Of a stretch of DNA of 64,000 nucleotides, positions 47,269-55,496 are shown piece by piece. A program made the translations under genes and the position numbers. The stretch comes from Streptomyces sp. NBC_01306. GTDB lineage: Bacteria; Actinomycetota; Actinomycetes; Streptomycetales; Streptomycetaceae. The stretch's first letter is position 1. Each line of letters begins with the position of its first letter. The DNA lies in assembly GCF_026340465.1 (NCBI RefSeq), contig NZ_JAPEPC010000001.1:6897501-6961500 (forward strand), in the 5' to 3' direction. The notes under the pieces are model-generated. The model had not been told where the DNA came from and did no database searches. It was given only the letters and a program-made list of their open reading frames with translations.

Positions 47269-48131
47269 CAGCCTGTCACCGCCGCTCGTACCGTCTGGCG
47301 CTGCGCGCCGAGCCCGTCGATTTCGAGGTCGACCACATCGCCCGCCGACAGATACGGGAAGCGGCCGGAGAGCGCGACGCCCTCCGGGGTGCCGGTGTTG
47401 ATGATGTCGCCGGGTTCGAGCACCAGGTAGTGGCTGAGGTGGCGTACCAGTTCATGCGCCCCGAAGATCATGTCCGCGGTGCTGGAGTCCTGGCGCGGCT
47501 CGCCGTTGACCCGGCTGCGGAGGTTCAGGGCCTGCGGGCCTCCGGGGAGGTCCCCGGCCGGGACGAGCCACGGCCCGAGCGGGTTGAAGGTCTCGCTCGA
47601 CTTGCCCTTCGACCACTGGCCGCCCGACTCGTCGAGCTGGTAGGTCCGTTCCGATACGTCATGGGAGACCGCGTATCCCGCGATGCACTCCGCGGCCGCG
47701 TCCGCCGAGTCCAGGTAGCGGGCGGTGCGTCCGATGACGACGGCCAGTTCGACCTCCCAGTCCACGGTCTTCGCCCCGGGCGGGATCAGGACGTCGTCGT
47801 ACGGACCGACCACGGTGTTGGGGTGCTTGAAGAAAATGATCGGTGCGGTGGGTGGCTCGCTGCCCGACTCCGCCGCGTGGGCCGCGTAGTTCTGGCCGAT
47901 GCAGAGGACCGCGGCGGGCCGGGCGACCGGTGCGCCCACCCGGAGCCGGTCCGCTCCCGGGAGTTCGGTGAGCGTCCCGGCCCTGAGGGCTTCCCGTACC
48001 CGGTCGATCCCGCCGCCGGCGAGGAACCGCCCGTCGATGTCGTCGGTCAGCGGGCCGAGATCGTAGAGCACACCGGCTTCGCGAACGGCGGGGCGCTCGC
48101 TGCCCGGATCGCCCAGTCGCATGAGCTGCAT
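47268..48131 (-). CDS. Fumarylacetoacetate hydrolase-family protein, likely 2,4-diketo-3-deoxy-sugar-acid hydrolase
   Basis: A 287-residue FAH-superfamily enzyme. Metal and active-site segments are CIGQNYAAHAAESG, the metal-ligand Glu pair in VDWEVELAVVIG, the Asp of YAVSHDVSERTYQ, GKSSETFNPLGPWLVP, and LEPGDIINTGTPEGV. In the non-phosphorylated L-rhamnose/L-fucose pathways such an enzyme splits 2,4-diketo-3-deoxy-L-rhamnonate or -fuconate into pyruvate and L-lactate. LutABC on the divergent operon oxidises L-lactate, which agrees with that role (inference). GAGGAGG precedes the ATG. The leader carries a tandem octamer repeat. Confidence 0.88.
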   Translation of the reverse strand: MQLMRLGDPGSERPAVREAGVLYDLGPLTDDIDGRFLAGGGIDRVREALRAGTLTELPGADRLRVGAPVARPAAVLCIGQNYAAHAAESGSEPPTAPIIFFKHPNTVVGPYDDVLIPPGAKTVDWEVELAVVIGRTARYLDSADAAAECIAGYAVSHDVSERTYQLDESGGQWSKGKSSETFNPLGPWLVPAGDLPGGPQALNLRSRVNGEPRQDSSTADMIFGAHELVRHLSHYLVLEPGDIINTGTPEGVALSGRFPYLSAGDVVDLEIDGLGAQRQTVRAAVTG

Positions 48132-48157
48132 GACAGCAGCCTCCTCATGTGTCGGAC

Positions 48158-48184
48158 TCAGAGGTTCAGAGGTTCAGAGGTTCA
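48158..48184. repeat. Tandem octamer repeat (TCAGAGGT)3.4
   Basis: TCAGAGGT repeats at 48158, 48166 and 48174, followed by a partial TCA. It lies 27 bases upstream of the FAH-family start, inside the presumed 5' leader. No function is evident. Confidence 0.85.
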
Positions 48185-48210
48185 ACAGAGGTCGGATGTT
48201 AGCGAGATGA

Positions 48211-48223
48211 AAGCTATAGGAAA
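48211..48223. promoter_or_regulatory. CTATAGG operator candidate, site B
   Basis: AAGCTATAGGAAA sits about 80 bases upstream of the FAH start in the divergent FAH/MFS region. It shares the CTATAGG core with sites A and C. Confidence 0.5.
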
Positions 48224-48334
48224 ACCCGGGCGGGGAGAACCCCAGCGCTACAACGGCCCTTGCTGCCACAGAAAAGCGCGGTTCAAGGGTTGACGCCCGC
48301 CGGGGCTTCATGGCTAACCTCCGATGACCCTCAC

Positions 48335-48347
48335 ATTCCTATAGGAT
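48335..48347. promoter_or_regulatory. CTATAGG operator candidate, site C
   Basis: ATTCCTATAGGAT contains the perfect 10-base palindrome TCCTATAGGA. It lies 25 bases before the MFS start, overlapping where the -10 region of its promoter would be. It is the best-conserved of the three sites. Confidence 0.6.
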
Positions 48348-48372
48348 AAATCCGGCTGTTTCTGGAGGCGCC

Positions 48373-49806
48373 ATGGCCGACTCCCCGCACTCCGTCCCCA
48401 CCGCGCGCCAACCGTCCGGAGACACACCCGCTCCCGACCCCACGTCCGGTGGCGCGGCCGCCCCGCCGCTTCCCCGGTTCGTCAAGGCCGTCGCCGTGCT
48501 CGGCGGAATGGCGGGTCTGCTGTACGGCTATGACTCCGGCGCCATCGCCACCGCACTGCCCTTCGCCACCGACCGGTTCGGCCTCTCCTCCACCGAACAG
48601 GGCCTGGTCACCAGCCTGATCCTGCTCGGTGCGCTGCCGTCGATCGTCGTCGGATCGCTGGCCGCCAAGCGGTACGACCGCAGGCATCTGCTGATCGTCG
48701 CCGGGGTCGTCTTCGCCGTGGGATCGGTCGGCTGCGCGCTGTCGACCAGCGTCGCGATGCTGCTCGTCTCCCGCTTCGTCCTCGGCCTCGCCGTGGGCCT
48801 GGCCAATATGTTCGGCCTGATCTATCTGACCGAACTGGCGCCGAAGCGGGTACGCGGCCTGATCAGCGCGCTCTACCAACTCAGCGTCAACGTCGGCATT
48901 CTGATCGCCTACGGCGCCGGTGACGCCCTGCGCGGCGCGGGCGCCTGGCAGTGGATGCTCGGCCTCGGGGCGCTGCCCGCCCTGCTCTTCCTCATCGGCA
49001 TGGTGCTCAGCCCGGCCAGCCCGCGCTGGCTGAGCCTGCGCGGCCGGGAGGCGGAAGCCCATGCCGTACTGATGCGGCTGCGGTCGTCGCGCGGCGAGGC
49101 GGACGCGGAAGCGGCCGAGATCCAGCAGAGCCTCGGGATGCAGGGGGCCGGTCTGCGCGAGCTGCTGCACCGCTACCGCCCCGCGCTGCGGATCGGACTG
49201 GTTCTGACCTTCTTCCAGGTGTTCACCGGGATCAACGCCGTCGTCTACTACGCGCCCACCGTCTTCGCGGGCGCCACCGGGCACTCCGCCGACACCGGCA
49301 TCATCGCCAACTACAGCGTCGGCGGCGCCCTGGTGATCTCCACCGCGATCTCGCTGCCCCTGATCGACCGGCTCGGCCGCGTCAGGATGCTGGCCTGGAG
49401 CCTGGGCGGCCAGGTGCCGCCGTTGATCCTGCTGGCCCTGTTCCCGCACTCGTCCGCTCTGGACGTCGTCTGCGTCTTCGCCTTCACCTTCGCCTTCGGG
49501 TTCGGTCTCGGCCCGGTCTTCTGGCTCTACATCCCGGAGATCCTGCCGCTGCGCGCCCGCGCCCTGGGCATGGGGGTCGTCACGTTCACCCAGTACCTCT
49601 TCAACTTCCTCTTCTCCTTGACCTTTCCTGACATCCTCGGTGCGATCGGCTTCTGGGTCTTCGGCATCTACGCAGTGATCTCCGCACTGGGGCTCGCATT
49701 CGTCCTGACCGGGGTACCCGAGACGGCGAACCGCTCGTTGGAGGAGATCGAGGCGGAGTGGCGGCGCAAGGACGCGGCGCCGGCCTCCGCCCCGGCCGCC
49801 GCCTGA
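48373..49806 (+). CDS. Sugar-porter-family MFS transporter
   Basis: A 477-residue transporter with twelve predicted membrane helices. Sugar-porter motifs include LLYGYDSGAIATALPF in helix 1, AAKRYDRRHLLIVAGVVF between helices 2 and 3, RFVLGLAVGLANMFGLIYLTELAPKRVRG, and ASPRWLSLRGREAEA in the central loop. QVFTGINAVVYYAPTVF in helix 7 and VPETANRSLEEIE at the C-terminus follow. GGAGG lies before ATG 48373. It likely imports the hexose or deoxyhexose degraded by this cluster by proton symport. It begins the operon that continues with LutABC and the dehydratase. Confidence 0.92.
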   Translation: MADSPHSVPTARQPSGDTPAPDPTSGGAAAPPLPRFVKAVAVLGGMAGLLYGYDSGAIATALPFATDRFGLSSTEQGLVTSLILLGALPSIVVGSLAAKRYDRRHLLIVAGVVFAVGSVGCALSTSVAMLLVSRFVLGLAVGLANMFGLIYLTELAPKRVRGLISALYQLSVNVGILIAYGAGDALRGAGAWQWMLGLGALPALLFLIGMVLSPASPRWLSLRGREAEAHAVLMRLRSSRGEADAEAAEIQQSLGMQGAGLRELLHRYRPALRIGLVLTFFQVFTGINAVVYYAPTVFAGATGHSADTGIIANYSVGGALVISTAISLPLIDRLGRVRMLAWSLGGQVPPLILLALFPHSSALDVVCVFAFTFAFGFGLGPVFWLYIPEILPLRARALGMGVVTFTQYLFNFLFSLTFPDILGAIGFWVFGIYAVISALGLAFVLTGVPETANRSLEEIEAEWRRKDAAPASAPAAA

Positions 49807-49853
49807 CCACATCCGCCGCGGCCCCGAGCCGCGGACGACCCCGAGAAGGACAC

Positions 49854-50609
49854 ATGCGGGTAGGACTCTTCGTGACGTGTGTGAATGACGCGTTGTATCC
49901 ACGGACCGGCATCGCCGTGGTGAAACTGCTTGAGCGGCTGGGGGTGGAGGTCGGCTTCCCCGCCGGACAGACCTGCTGCGGGCAGCCGCAGTTCAACACC
50001 GGCTACCGGCGCGAGACCGAACCTCTGGTCCGGCGCTTCGACCGGGAATTCGCTCCCTACGACTACGTCGTCACGCCGTCGGGTTCCTGCGCGGCCATGG
50101 TCCGCGACAACTATCCGCGGATCGGCCGCAAGGCGGCGGCGGAGCACCGCGGTCACGAGCTCGCCGACGCGGCCGCCCGCTCCGTGCCCAAGACGTACGA
50201 GCTGACGGAGTTCCTGGTGGATGTGCTCGGGGTCGTCGACGTGGGGGCGTACTTCCCGCATACGGTGACGTACCACCCCTCCTGCCACGGTCTGCGGATG
50301 CTGGGGCTCGGCGACCGGCCGCGCCGGCTCCTCGACGCGGTACGCGGCCTTGAGCTGCGGGAGCTGGCAGGGGCCGAGGAGTGCTGCGGTTTCGGCGGGA
50401 CCTTCGCTGTGAAGAACGCGGATGTGTCGGCCGCCATGGGCGAGGACAAGGTACGCAACGCGGTGTCGACCGGCGCCGATGTGCTGTGCGGGGCCGACAA
50501 TTCCTGTCTCATGCACATCGGCGGCATTCTGCGCCGCCAGGACGCGCCGCTGCGGGCGCTCCACCTGGCCGAGATCCTGGCGAGCACCGAAGAGGAGCCC
50601 CACGTATGA
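49854..50609 (+). CDS. lutA: L-lactate utilisation protein LutA/LldE (CCG-domain Fe-S protein)
   Basis: A 251-residue protein with two cysteine-rich CCG domains: FVTCVNDALYPRTGIAVV with AGQTCCGQPQFNTGY, then YHPSCHGLRML with AEECCGFGGTFAVKN. It is part of the LutABC complex that oxidises L-lactate to pyruvate and feeds electrons to the respiratory chain. GAGAAGGA lies before ATG 49854. The start of lutB overlaps its stop. Because the neighbouring FAH-type hydrolase should release L-lactate, its position after the sugar transporter is biochemically sensible. Confidence 0.94.
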   Translation: MRVGLFVTCVNDALYPRTGIAVVKLLERLGVEVGFPAGQTCCGQPQFNTGYRRETEPLVRRFDREFAPYDYVVTPSGSCAAMVRDNYPRIGRKAAAEHRGHELADAAARSVPKTYELTEFLVDVLGVVDVGAYFPHTVTYHPSCHGLRMLGLGDRPRRLLDAVRGLELRELAGAEECCGFGGTFAVKNADVSAAMGEDKVRNAVSTGADVLCGADNSCLMHIGGILRRQDAPLRALHLAEILASTEEEPHV

Positions 50610-52024
50610 GCGGTACCTATCTCGGGATGCCGTCCTTCCCCGAGGCGGCCAGGGAAGCCGTGCACAACGAGACCCTGCGCGGGAACCTCCGGCACGCCAC
50701 CCACACCATCCGCGACAAACGGGCCAAGGCGGTGGCCGAACTCGCCGACTGGGCGCAGCTGCGGGAGGCGGGCCGGCAGATCAAGGACCGGACGCTACGT
50801 CATCTGGACGAGTATCTGGTGCAGTTGGAGAAGTCGGTCACCGCCGCCGGCGGAACCGTCCACTGGGCGGCCGACGCCGACGAGGCCAACCGGATCGTCG
50901 CCGGACTGGTCAAGGCGACCGGTGAGCGCGAGGTCGTCAAGGTCAAGTCGATGGCGACGCAGGAGATCGGCCTCAACGAGGCCCTGGAGGCCGAGGGGAT
51001 CACCGCGTACGAGACGGACCTCGCGGAACTGATCGTGCAGCTGGGCGAGGACCGCCCCAGCCACATCCTGGTCCCGGCGATCCACCGCAACCGGGGTGAG
51101 ATCAGGGAGATCTTCGCCCGGACGATGAGTGAATGGGGGCGGCCGGCCCCCGAAGGTCTGACCGACAGCCCGGCCGAGCTGGCCGAGGCCGCCAGGCTGC
51201 ACCTGAGGGAGAAGTTCCTCCGGGCCAAGGTAGGGATCTCGGGGGCCAACTTCATGGTCGCCGAGACCGGCACCCTCGTCGTGGTCGAGTCCGAGGGCAA
51301 CGGCCGGATGTGCCTGACGCTGCCCGAGACGCTGATCTCGGTGGTGGGCATCGAGAAGACCGTGCCGACCTGGCAGGACCTGGAGGTCTTCCTCCAGACT
51401 CTGCCGCGCTCGTCGACGGCCGAGCGGATGAACCCGTACACCAGCACCTGGACCGGCACCACCGAAGCGGACGGGCCGCGCGACTTCCATCTGGTGCTCC
51501 TCGACAACGGCCGCACCGCCACCCTGGCCGACGAGGTCGGCCGCCAGGCGCTGCGCTGCATCCGCTGCTCCGCCTGTCTCAACGTCTGCCCGGTGTACGA
51601 AAGGGCCGGCGGCCACGCGTACGGCTCGGTCTACCCGGGCCCCATCGGCGCCATCCTCAGCCCGCAACTCCGGGGCACGGAGAGCGAGATCGATGCCTCG
51701 CTGCCGTACGCCTCCTCGCTCTGCGGCGCCTGCTACGACGTGTGCCCGGTCGCCATCGACATCCCCGAGGTCCTGGTCCACCTGCGCGAGCGGGTCGCCG
51801 GCCAGGGCGGCAAGGGCCACCGTCTTGAGAAGGCGGCGATCAAAGCGGCCGGCTGGGTGCTGAACCATCCGGCCGCACTCGCCGCCGGTGAGAAGGCGGC
51901 GTCGAAGACCCGCGGACTGCACCCCAGGCGGCTGCCGGGCGCGGCGGCCTGGACCGACAGCCGCGATCTGCCCGAGGTGCCGCCCGAACCGTTCCGTGAC
52001 TGGTGGAAGAAGAACCGCACATGA
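50606..52024 (+). CDS. lutB: L-lactate utilisation protein LutB (Fe-S oxidoreductase)
   Basis: A 472-residue LutB/LldF. The N-terminal LUD domain shows VKSMATQEIGLNEALEAEGI, EDRPSHILVPAIHRNRGEIREIF and VGISGANFMVAETGTLVVVESEGNGRM. Two [4Fe-4S] ferredoxin-type motifs follow, CIRCSACLNVCPVY and CGACYDVCPVAIDIP. The C-terminal part ends PEVPPEPFRDWWKKN, as is usual for the family. ATG 50606 overlaps lutA and the stop overlaps lutC. It would shuttle electrons from lactate oxidation. Confidence 0.95.
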   Translation: MSGTYLGMPSFPEAAREAVHNETLRGNLRHATHTIRDKRAKAVAELADWAQLREAGRQIKDRTLRHLDEYLVQLEKSVTAAGGTVHWAADADEANRIVAGLVKATGEREVVKVKSMATQEIGLNEALEAEGITAYETDLAELIVQLGEDRPSHILVPAIHRNRGEIREIFARTMSEWGRPAPEGLTDSPAELAEAARLHLREKFLRAKVGISGANFMVAETGTLVVVESEGNGRMCLTLPETLISVVGIEKTVPTWQDLEVFLQTLPRSSTAERMNPYTSTWTGTTEADGPRDFHLVLLDNGRTATLADEVGRQALRCIRCSACLNVCPVYERAGGHAYGSVYPGPIGAILSPQLRGTESEIDASLPYASSLCGACYDVCPVAIDIPEVLVHLRERVAGQGGKGHRLEKAAIKAAGWVLNHPAALAAGEKAASKTRGLHPRRLPGAAAWTDSRDLPEVPPEPFRDWWKKNRT

Positions 52025-52665
52025 GCTCCCGCGACCAGATCCTCGCCCGCGTACGCGCCGCGGTCGCCGACACGCCGGAGGCGCCCGAGGTCAGCCGCGA
52101 CTACCTCACCACGCACACCGCCGAAGACCCGGCGGCCGTGCTGGACCTCCTCCACGAGAACCTCGCGGACTACCGCGCCCTCGTGCACCGGACCCGGCCC
52201 GAGGGGCTGCCCGCGCTGCTCGCCCGGCTGCTGGCCGAGCGTGGCGCGACGACCGTGCTGGCGCCTCCCGGGCTGCCCGCCGGGTGGCTGGCCGAGTCCA
52301 CCGCCACCCGGACCGATGACACACCGGCATCGACCGCGCAGGAACTCGACGCCGTGGACAGCGTGGTCACCGGATGCGCGGTGGCCATCGCGGAGACCGG
52401 CACCATCGTCCTGGACGGCAGCGCAGGCCAGGGGCGCCGCCGGATCACCCTCGTCCCCGACCACCACATCTGCGTCGTACGGGCCCCGGAGCAGGTGGTC
52501 GCCTCGGTACCGCAGGCACTCCCACGTCTCGACCCGGCGCGCCCGCTCACCTGGATCTCGGGCCCTTCGGCGACCAGTGACATCGAACTCGACCGCGTCG
52601 AAGGCGTCCATGGCCCCCGCACCCTCGAAGTCGTCCTCGTCGAGGAGGGCACGAGCACCGAGTGA
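52021..52665 (+). CDS. lutC: L-lactate utilisation protein LutC (LUD domain)
   Basis: A 214-residue LUD-domain protein. Characteristic segments are SSRDQILARVRAAVAD at the start, VVTGCAVAIAETGTIVLDGSAGQGRR, TLVPDHHICVVRAPEQVV and SGPSATSDIELDRVEGVHGPRTLEVVLV. ATG 52021 overlaps the lutB stop. It completes LutABC. The enolase-superfamily gene follows after 58 bases with its own ribosome-binding site, probably still on the same transcript. Confidence 0.94.
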   Translation: MSSRDQILARVRAAVADTPEAPEVSRDYLTTHTAEDPAAVLDLLHENLADYRALVHRTRPEGLPALLARLLAERGATTVLAPPGLPAGWLAESTATRTDDTPASTAQELDAVDSVVTGCAVAIAETGTIVLDGSAGQGRRRITLVPDHHICVVRAPEQVVASVPQALPRLDPARPLTWISGPSATSDIELDRVEGVHGPRTLEVVLVEEGTSTE

Positions 52666-52723
52666 AGGACCGGGCAGCCGGGGACCAAAAGACGAGCGAC
52701 GGAACCAGCGGGAGACCCCATCC

Positions 52724-53812
52724 ATGAGCAGAATCACGAGCGTCGACTGCCGGCTCGTCTTCATCGAGCCCGAGACGCTGCGCACCGACGCCACCCAGAC
52801 CTTCGTACGCCAGGAGACGATCCTCGTCACCGTCGGGACGGACGACGGGCTGAGCGGCACCGGGTACTCCTACACGATCGGCACCGGCGGCAGTTCCGTA
52901 CTGGCGCTGCTGCGTGACCACCTCGCCGGCACGCTGCTGGGCGCCGATGCCCGCAACGTCGAGGCGGTCTGGGCCCGGATGCTCGCGGCGACCCGGGCCA
53001 CCGCGTTCGGGCTTCTCACCTCACTGGCGCTGGCCGCCGTCGACACGGCCCTGTGGGATCTGCGGTGCCTGCGCGCCAGTGAACCGCTGTGGCGGCTCGC
53101 GGGCGGCGCGCACGACCGGCTGCCCGTGTACGACACCGAGGGCGGCTGGCTGCATCTGAGCACCGACGAACTGGTCAAGAACGTCTCGGCGGCGCAGGCT
53201 TCGGGGCTGCGCGGCGCCAAGCTGAAGGTCGGCAAGCCCACCGCGGTCGAGGACGCGGAACGCCTCGCGGCGGTCCGCGAGGCAACCGGGCCCGGCTTCG
53301 AGATCATGGTCGACGCCAACCAGTCGCTCACCGGGGCGGAGGCGATCCGCCGGGCCCGCACGTACGAGCCGCTGGACATCGCGTGGTTCGAGGAGCCGCT
53401 GCCGGCCGATGACGTCGCGGGGCACCGCAGGCTGGCCCGCTCGACCACGGTGCCGGTCGCGGTGGGTGAATCGGTGTATAGCGTCGGTCACTTCGCCGAG
53501 TACCTGTCGGCGGGCGCCGCCGGAATCGTGCAGGCCGATGTGGCCCGCGTCGGCGGCATCACCCCGTGGCTGAAGGTCGCACACGCCGCCGAGGCCTGCA
53601 ATGTGCGAGTGGCCCCGCACTTCCTGATGGAACTGCACGCGAGCCTGGCCTGCGCGGTCCCCGCCGGGATGTATGTGGAGCACATACCGCAGCTCGGTGC
53701 GATCACCCGCAGTGAGCTGGTCATCGAGGACGGCTGCGTCGTCCCGCCGGAGACGCCCGGTCTCGGCATCGAGTGGGACGAGGACGCCATCGCGGATCTG
53801 CGGGTCGCGTAG
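52724..53812 (+). CDS. Enolase-superfamily sugar-acid dehydratase (mandelate racemase subgroup)
   Basis: A 362-residue enzyme. The catalytic KxK is K166-L-K168; metal ligands are Asp197 (VDANQS), Glu223 (WFEEPL) and Glu249 (VGESVY); the Asp272-His299 dyad lies in QADVARVGG and VAPHFLMEL. This full set marks an active acid-sugar dehydratase or racemase. In the cluster it most likely dehydrates L-rhamnonate or L-fuconate to the 2-keto-3-deoxy acid. Dedicated L-fuconate dehydratases are longer (about 440 residues) and L-rhamnonate dehydratases about 400, so the exact acid is open. The dehydrogenase and lactonase steps of such a pathway are not encoded here. Confidence 0.88.
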   Translation: MSRITSVDCRLVFIEPETLRTDATQTFVRQETILVTVGTDDGLSGTGYSYTIGTGGSSVLALLRDHLAGTLLGADARNVEAVWARMLAATRATAFGLLTSLALAAVDTALWDLRCLRASEPLWRLAGGAHDRLPVYDTEGGWLHLSTDELVKNVSAAQASGLRGAKLKVGKPTAVEDAERLAAVREATGPGFEIMVDANQSLTGAEAIRRARTYEPLDIAWFEEPLPADDVAGHRRLARSTTVPVAVGESVYSVGHFAEYLSAGAAGIVQADVARVGGITPWLKVAHAAEACNVRVAPHFLMELHASLACAVPAGMYVEHIPQLGAITRSELVIEDGCVVPPETPGLGIEWDEDAIADLRVA

Positions 53813-53866
53813 CGGCGCAGAAGCCGCAGCGCAATCCCGTAATTCGCAGACCCGTGAACCATGAGG

Positions 53867-53897
53867 CGGCCGGGAGGGTTCCGCGCCCTCCCGGCCG
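53867..53897. terminator. Bidirectional terminator after the dehydratase
   Basis: CGGCCGGGAGGG (53867-53878) and CCCTCCCGGCCG (53886-53897) form a perfect 12-bp stem with a 7-base loop. It separates the dehydratase from the converging old-yellow-enzyme gene. Confidence 0.8.
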
Positions 53898-53901
53898 GTG
53901 C

Positions 53902-54981
53902 TCAGACGGAGCGGTGGTACTGCTGCGGTACGTGCACGTCGGCGCCGAGCACCCGGGCCGCGTGCCGGGCCCAGGACGGGTTGCGGAGCAGCTCACGGCC
54001 GAGCAGTACCGCGTCCGCCTCGCCGTTGGCCAGGATTTTGTCGGCCTGTTCGACCTCGGTGATCAGCCCGACGGCGGCGACGGGCAGCGATGTCCCGGCC
54101 TTGACCCGTGCGGCGAAGGGCACCTGGTAGCCGGGGCCGACCGGGATGCGGACCCCGGCCGCGTTGCCGCCGGTCGACACGTCGAGCAGATCGACGCCGT
54201 GCTCCTTGAGCAGTGGTGCGAGGCGCACCGTGTCGTCGGCCGTCCAGCCGCCCTCGTCCAGCCAGTCGGTGGCCGAGATACGGAAGAAGAGCGGCAGCTC
54301 GTCGGGCCACACCGCCCGTACGGCGTCCACGACTTCCAGCGCGAAGCGGGTGCGGTTCTCGAACGATCCGCCGTACTCGTCGGTGCGGTGGTTGCTGTGC
54401 GGTGAGAGGAACTCGCTCACCAGATAGCCGTGTGCGCCGTGGATCTCGGCGACCTGGAACCCCGCGTCGAGCGCACGCCGGGCTGCATCGGCGAACTGGC
54501 CGACGATGTCCCGTATCTGAGCTGCCGTCAACTCGTCCGGTACAAGCTCACCCTGGTCCAGGGGGACCGGGCTGGGCGCGACCGGCTGCCAGCCGCCCTG
54601 GTCGGGGCCGATCGGGCCGCCGCCCTTCCAGGGGCGGTCCGTCGAGGCCTTGCGCCCGGCATGGCCGAGCTGGATCCCGGGAACGGTGCCCTGCCCCTTG
54701 AGGAAGCCGGTGATCCGGCGGAGCGCCTCGACCTGGGTGTCGTTCCAGATGCCCAGGTCGGCGGGGGTGATCCGGCCCTCGGGGCTGACCGCTGTCGCCT
54801 CGACGATGATCAGGCCGGCGCCTCCGGCGGCCCGTGCGGCGTAGTGCGCGAAGTGCCAGTCGTCGGCGACGCCCGTGCCGGGCCCCGAGGTGGCAGCCGA
54901 GTACTGGCACATGGGCGGCATCCACACGCGGTTGGGGAAGGTCAGCGACCGCAGGGTGTACGGCTCGAAAAGGGCGCTCAC
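53902..54981 (-). CDS. NADH:flavin oxidoreductase/ene-reductase (old yellow enzyme, YqjM-like)
   Basis: A 359-residue FMN-dependent TIM-barrel enzyme that reduces activated C=C bonds. It shows LFEPYTLRSLTFPNRVWMPPMCQYSA (the Cys of the YqjM class is in MCQY), HYAARAAGGAGLIIVEATAVSPEGR, QLGHAGRKAS with the FMN-contact His, GFQVAEIHGAHGYLVSEFLSPHSNHRTDEYGG, and the FMN-phosphate region ADAVLLGRELLRNP. I start at GTG 54981, four codons after an ATG at 54993, because GGAG is correctly spaced before it. The divergent ArsR gene lies 160 bases away, with an inverted repeat between them. Confidence 0.92.
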   Translation of the reverse strand: MSALFEPYTLRSLTFPNRVWMPPMCQYSAATSGPGTGVADDWHFAHYAARAAGGAGLIIVEATAVSPEGRITPADLGIWNDTQVEALRRITGFLKGQGTVPGIQLGHAGRKASTDRPWKGGGPIGPDQGGWQPVAPSPVPLDQGELVPDELTAAQIRDIVGQFADAARRALDAGFQVAEIHGAHGYLVSEFLSPHSNHRTDEYGGSFENRTRFALEVVDAVRAVWPDELPLFFRISATDWLDEGGWTADDTVRLAPLLKEHGVDLLDVSTGGNAAGVRIPVGPGYQVPFAARVKAGTSLPVAAVGLITEVEQADKILANGEADAVLLGRELLRNPSWARHAARVLGADVHVPQQYHRSV

Positions 54982-55027
54982 GACAGGCTCCATTCACAAC
55001 GGCGTCGGGACGCTCGTACGATACCCG

Positions 55028-55055
55028 TCGTAGTACGGTGAATGTCAAACTACGA
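55028..55055. promoter_or_regulatory. Operator/promoter region between ene-reductase and ArsR genes
   Basis: TCGTAGT (55028-55034) and ACTACGA (55049-55055) form a perfect 7-base inverted repeat with a 14-base spacer. TTGACA is readable on the minus strand at 55048-55043 and lies inside the repeat. On the plus strand, TACAAT at 55065-55070 is a good -10 box for the ArsR gene. CTCGTACgAT and CTCGTACaAT flank the site at about 55013 and 55061. The layout fits a repressor acting on both genes. Confidence 0.5.
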
Positions 55056-55138
55056 TGGAACTCGTACAATGGGGCTGTCCCCGGACCCGTCCGGACCCGC
55101 CCGGGTCCGAATGGAGGCCCGAATGAAGGAGAGCCGTC

Positions 55139-55483
55139 GTGGCGACCGCAACGACCAGCCGTGCACTGGCCCATCCGGCGCGTGACGAGATCCGCCTGGA
55201 CGGCGTGCTCCATGCGCTGGCCGACCCGATGCGGATGTGTGTGGTGCGGGAACTGGCTTCGGACGGCGGTGAGTTGTCCTGTTCCCGGTTCGTGCTCCCG
55301 GTGACCAAGTCGACCACCACGCACCACTTCAGGGTGCTGCGCGAGAGCGGTGTGATCCGGCAGATCTACCGGGGGACCGCGAAGATGAACGTGCTGCGCA
55401 GGGACGATCTGGACGCGGTCTTCCCCGGTCTGCTGGACAGTGTCCTGGCCGCGGCCGAGGCGGAGGCGTCACGGGAGGCGTGA
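55139..55483 (+). CDS. ArsR-family transcriptional regulator
   Basis: A 114-residue winged-helix regulator. The segments are DGVLHALADPMRMCVVRELAS (helix 1-2), SFVLP-like CSRFVLPVTKSTTTHHFRVLRESGVIRQIYRGT (recognition helix and wing), and LRRDDLDAVFPGLLDSVL. Two Cys residues (Cys34 in MRMC and Cys48 in LSCSRF) could sense thiol-reactive compounds, but the standard metal-binding ELCVCD motif is absent. The GTG start has AAGGAG upstream. It is divergent from an ene-reductase gene and probably represses it in response to an electrophile (inference). Confidence 0.9.
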   Translation: MATATTSRALAHPARDEIRLDGVLHALADPMRMCVVRELASDGGELSCSRFVLPVTKSTTTHHFRVLRESGVIRQIYRGTAKMNVLRRDDLDAVFPGLLDSVLAAAEAEASREA

Positions 55484-55496
55484 ACCTCCGCCGCCG

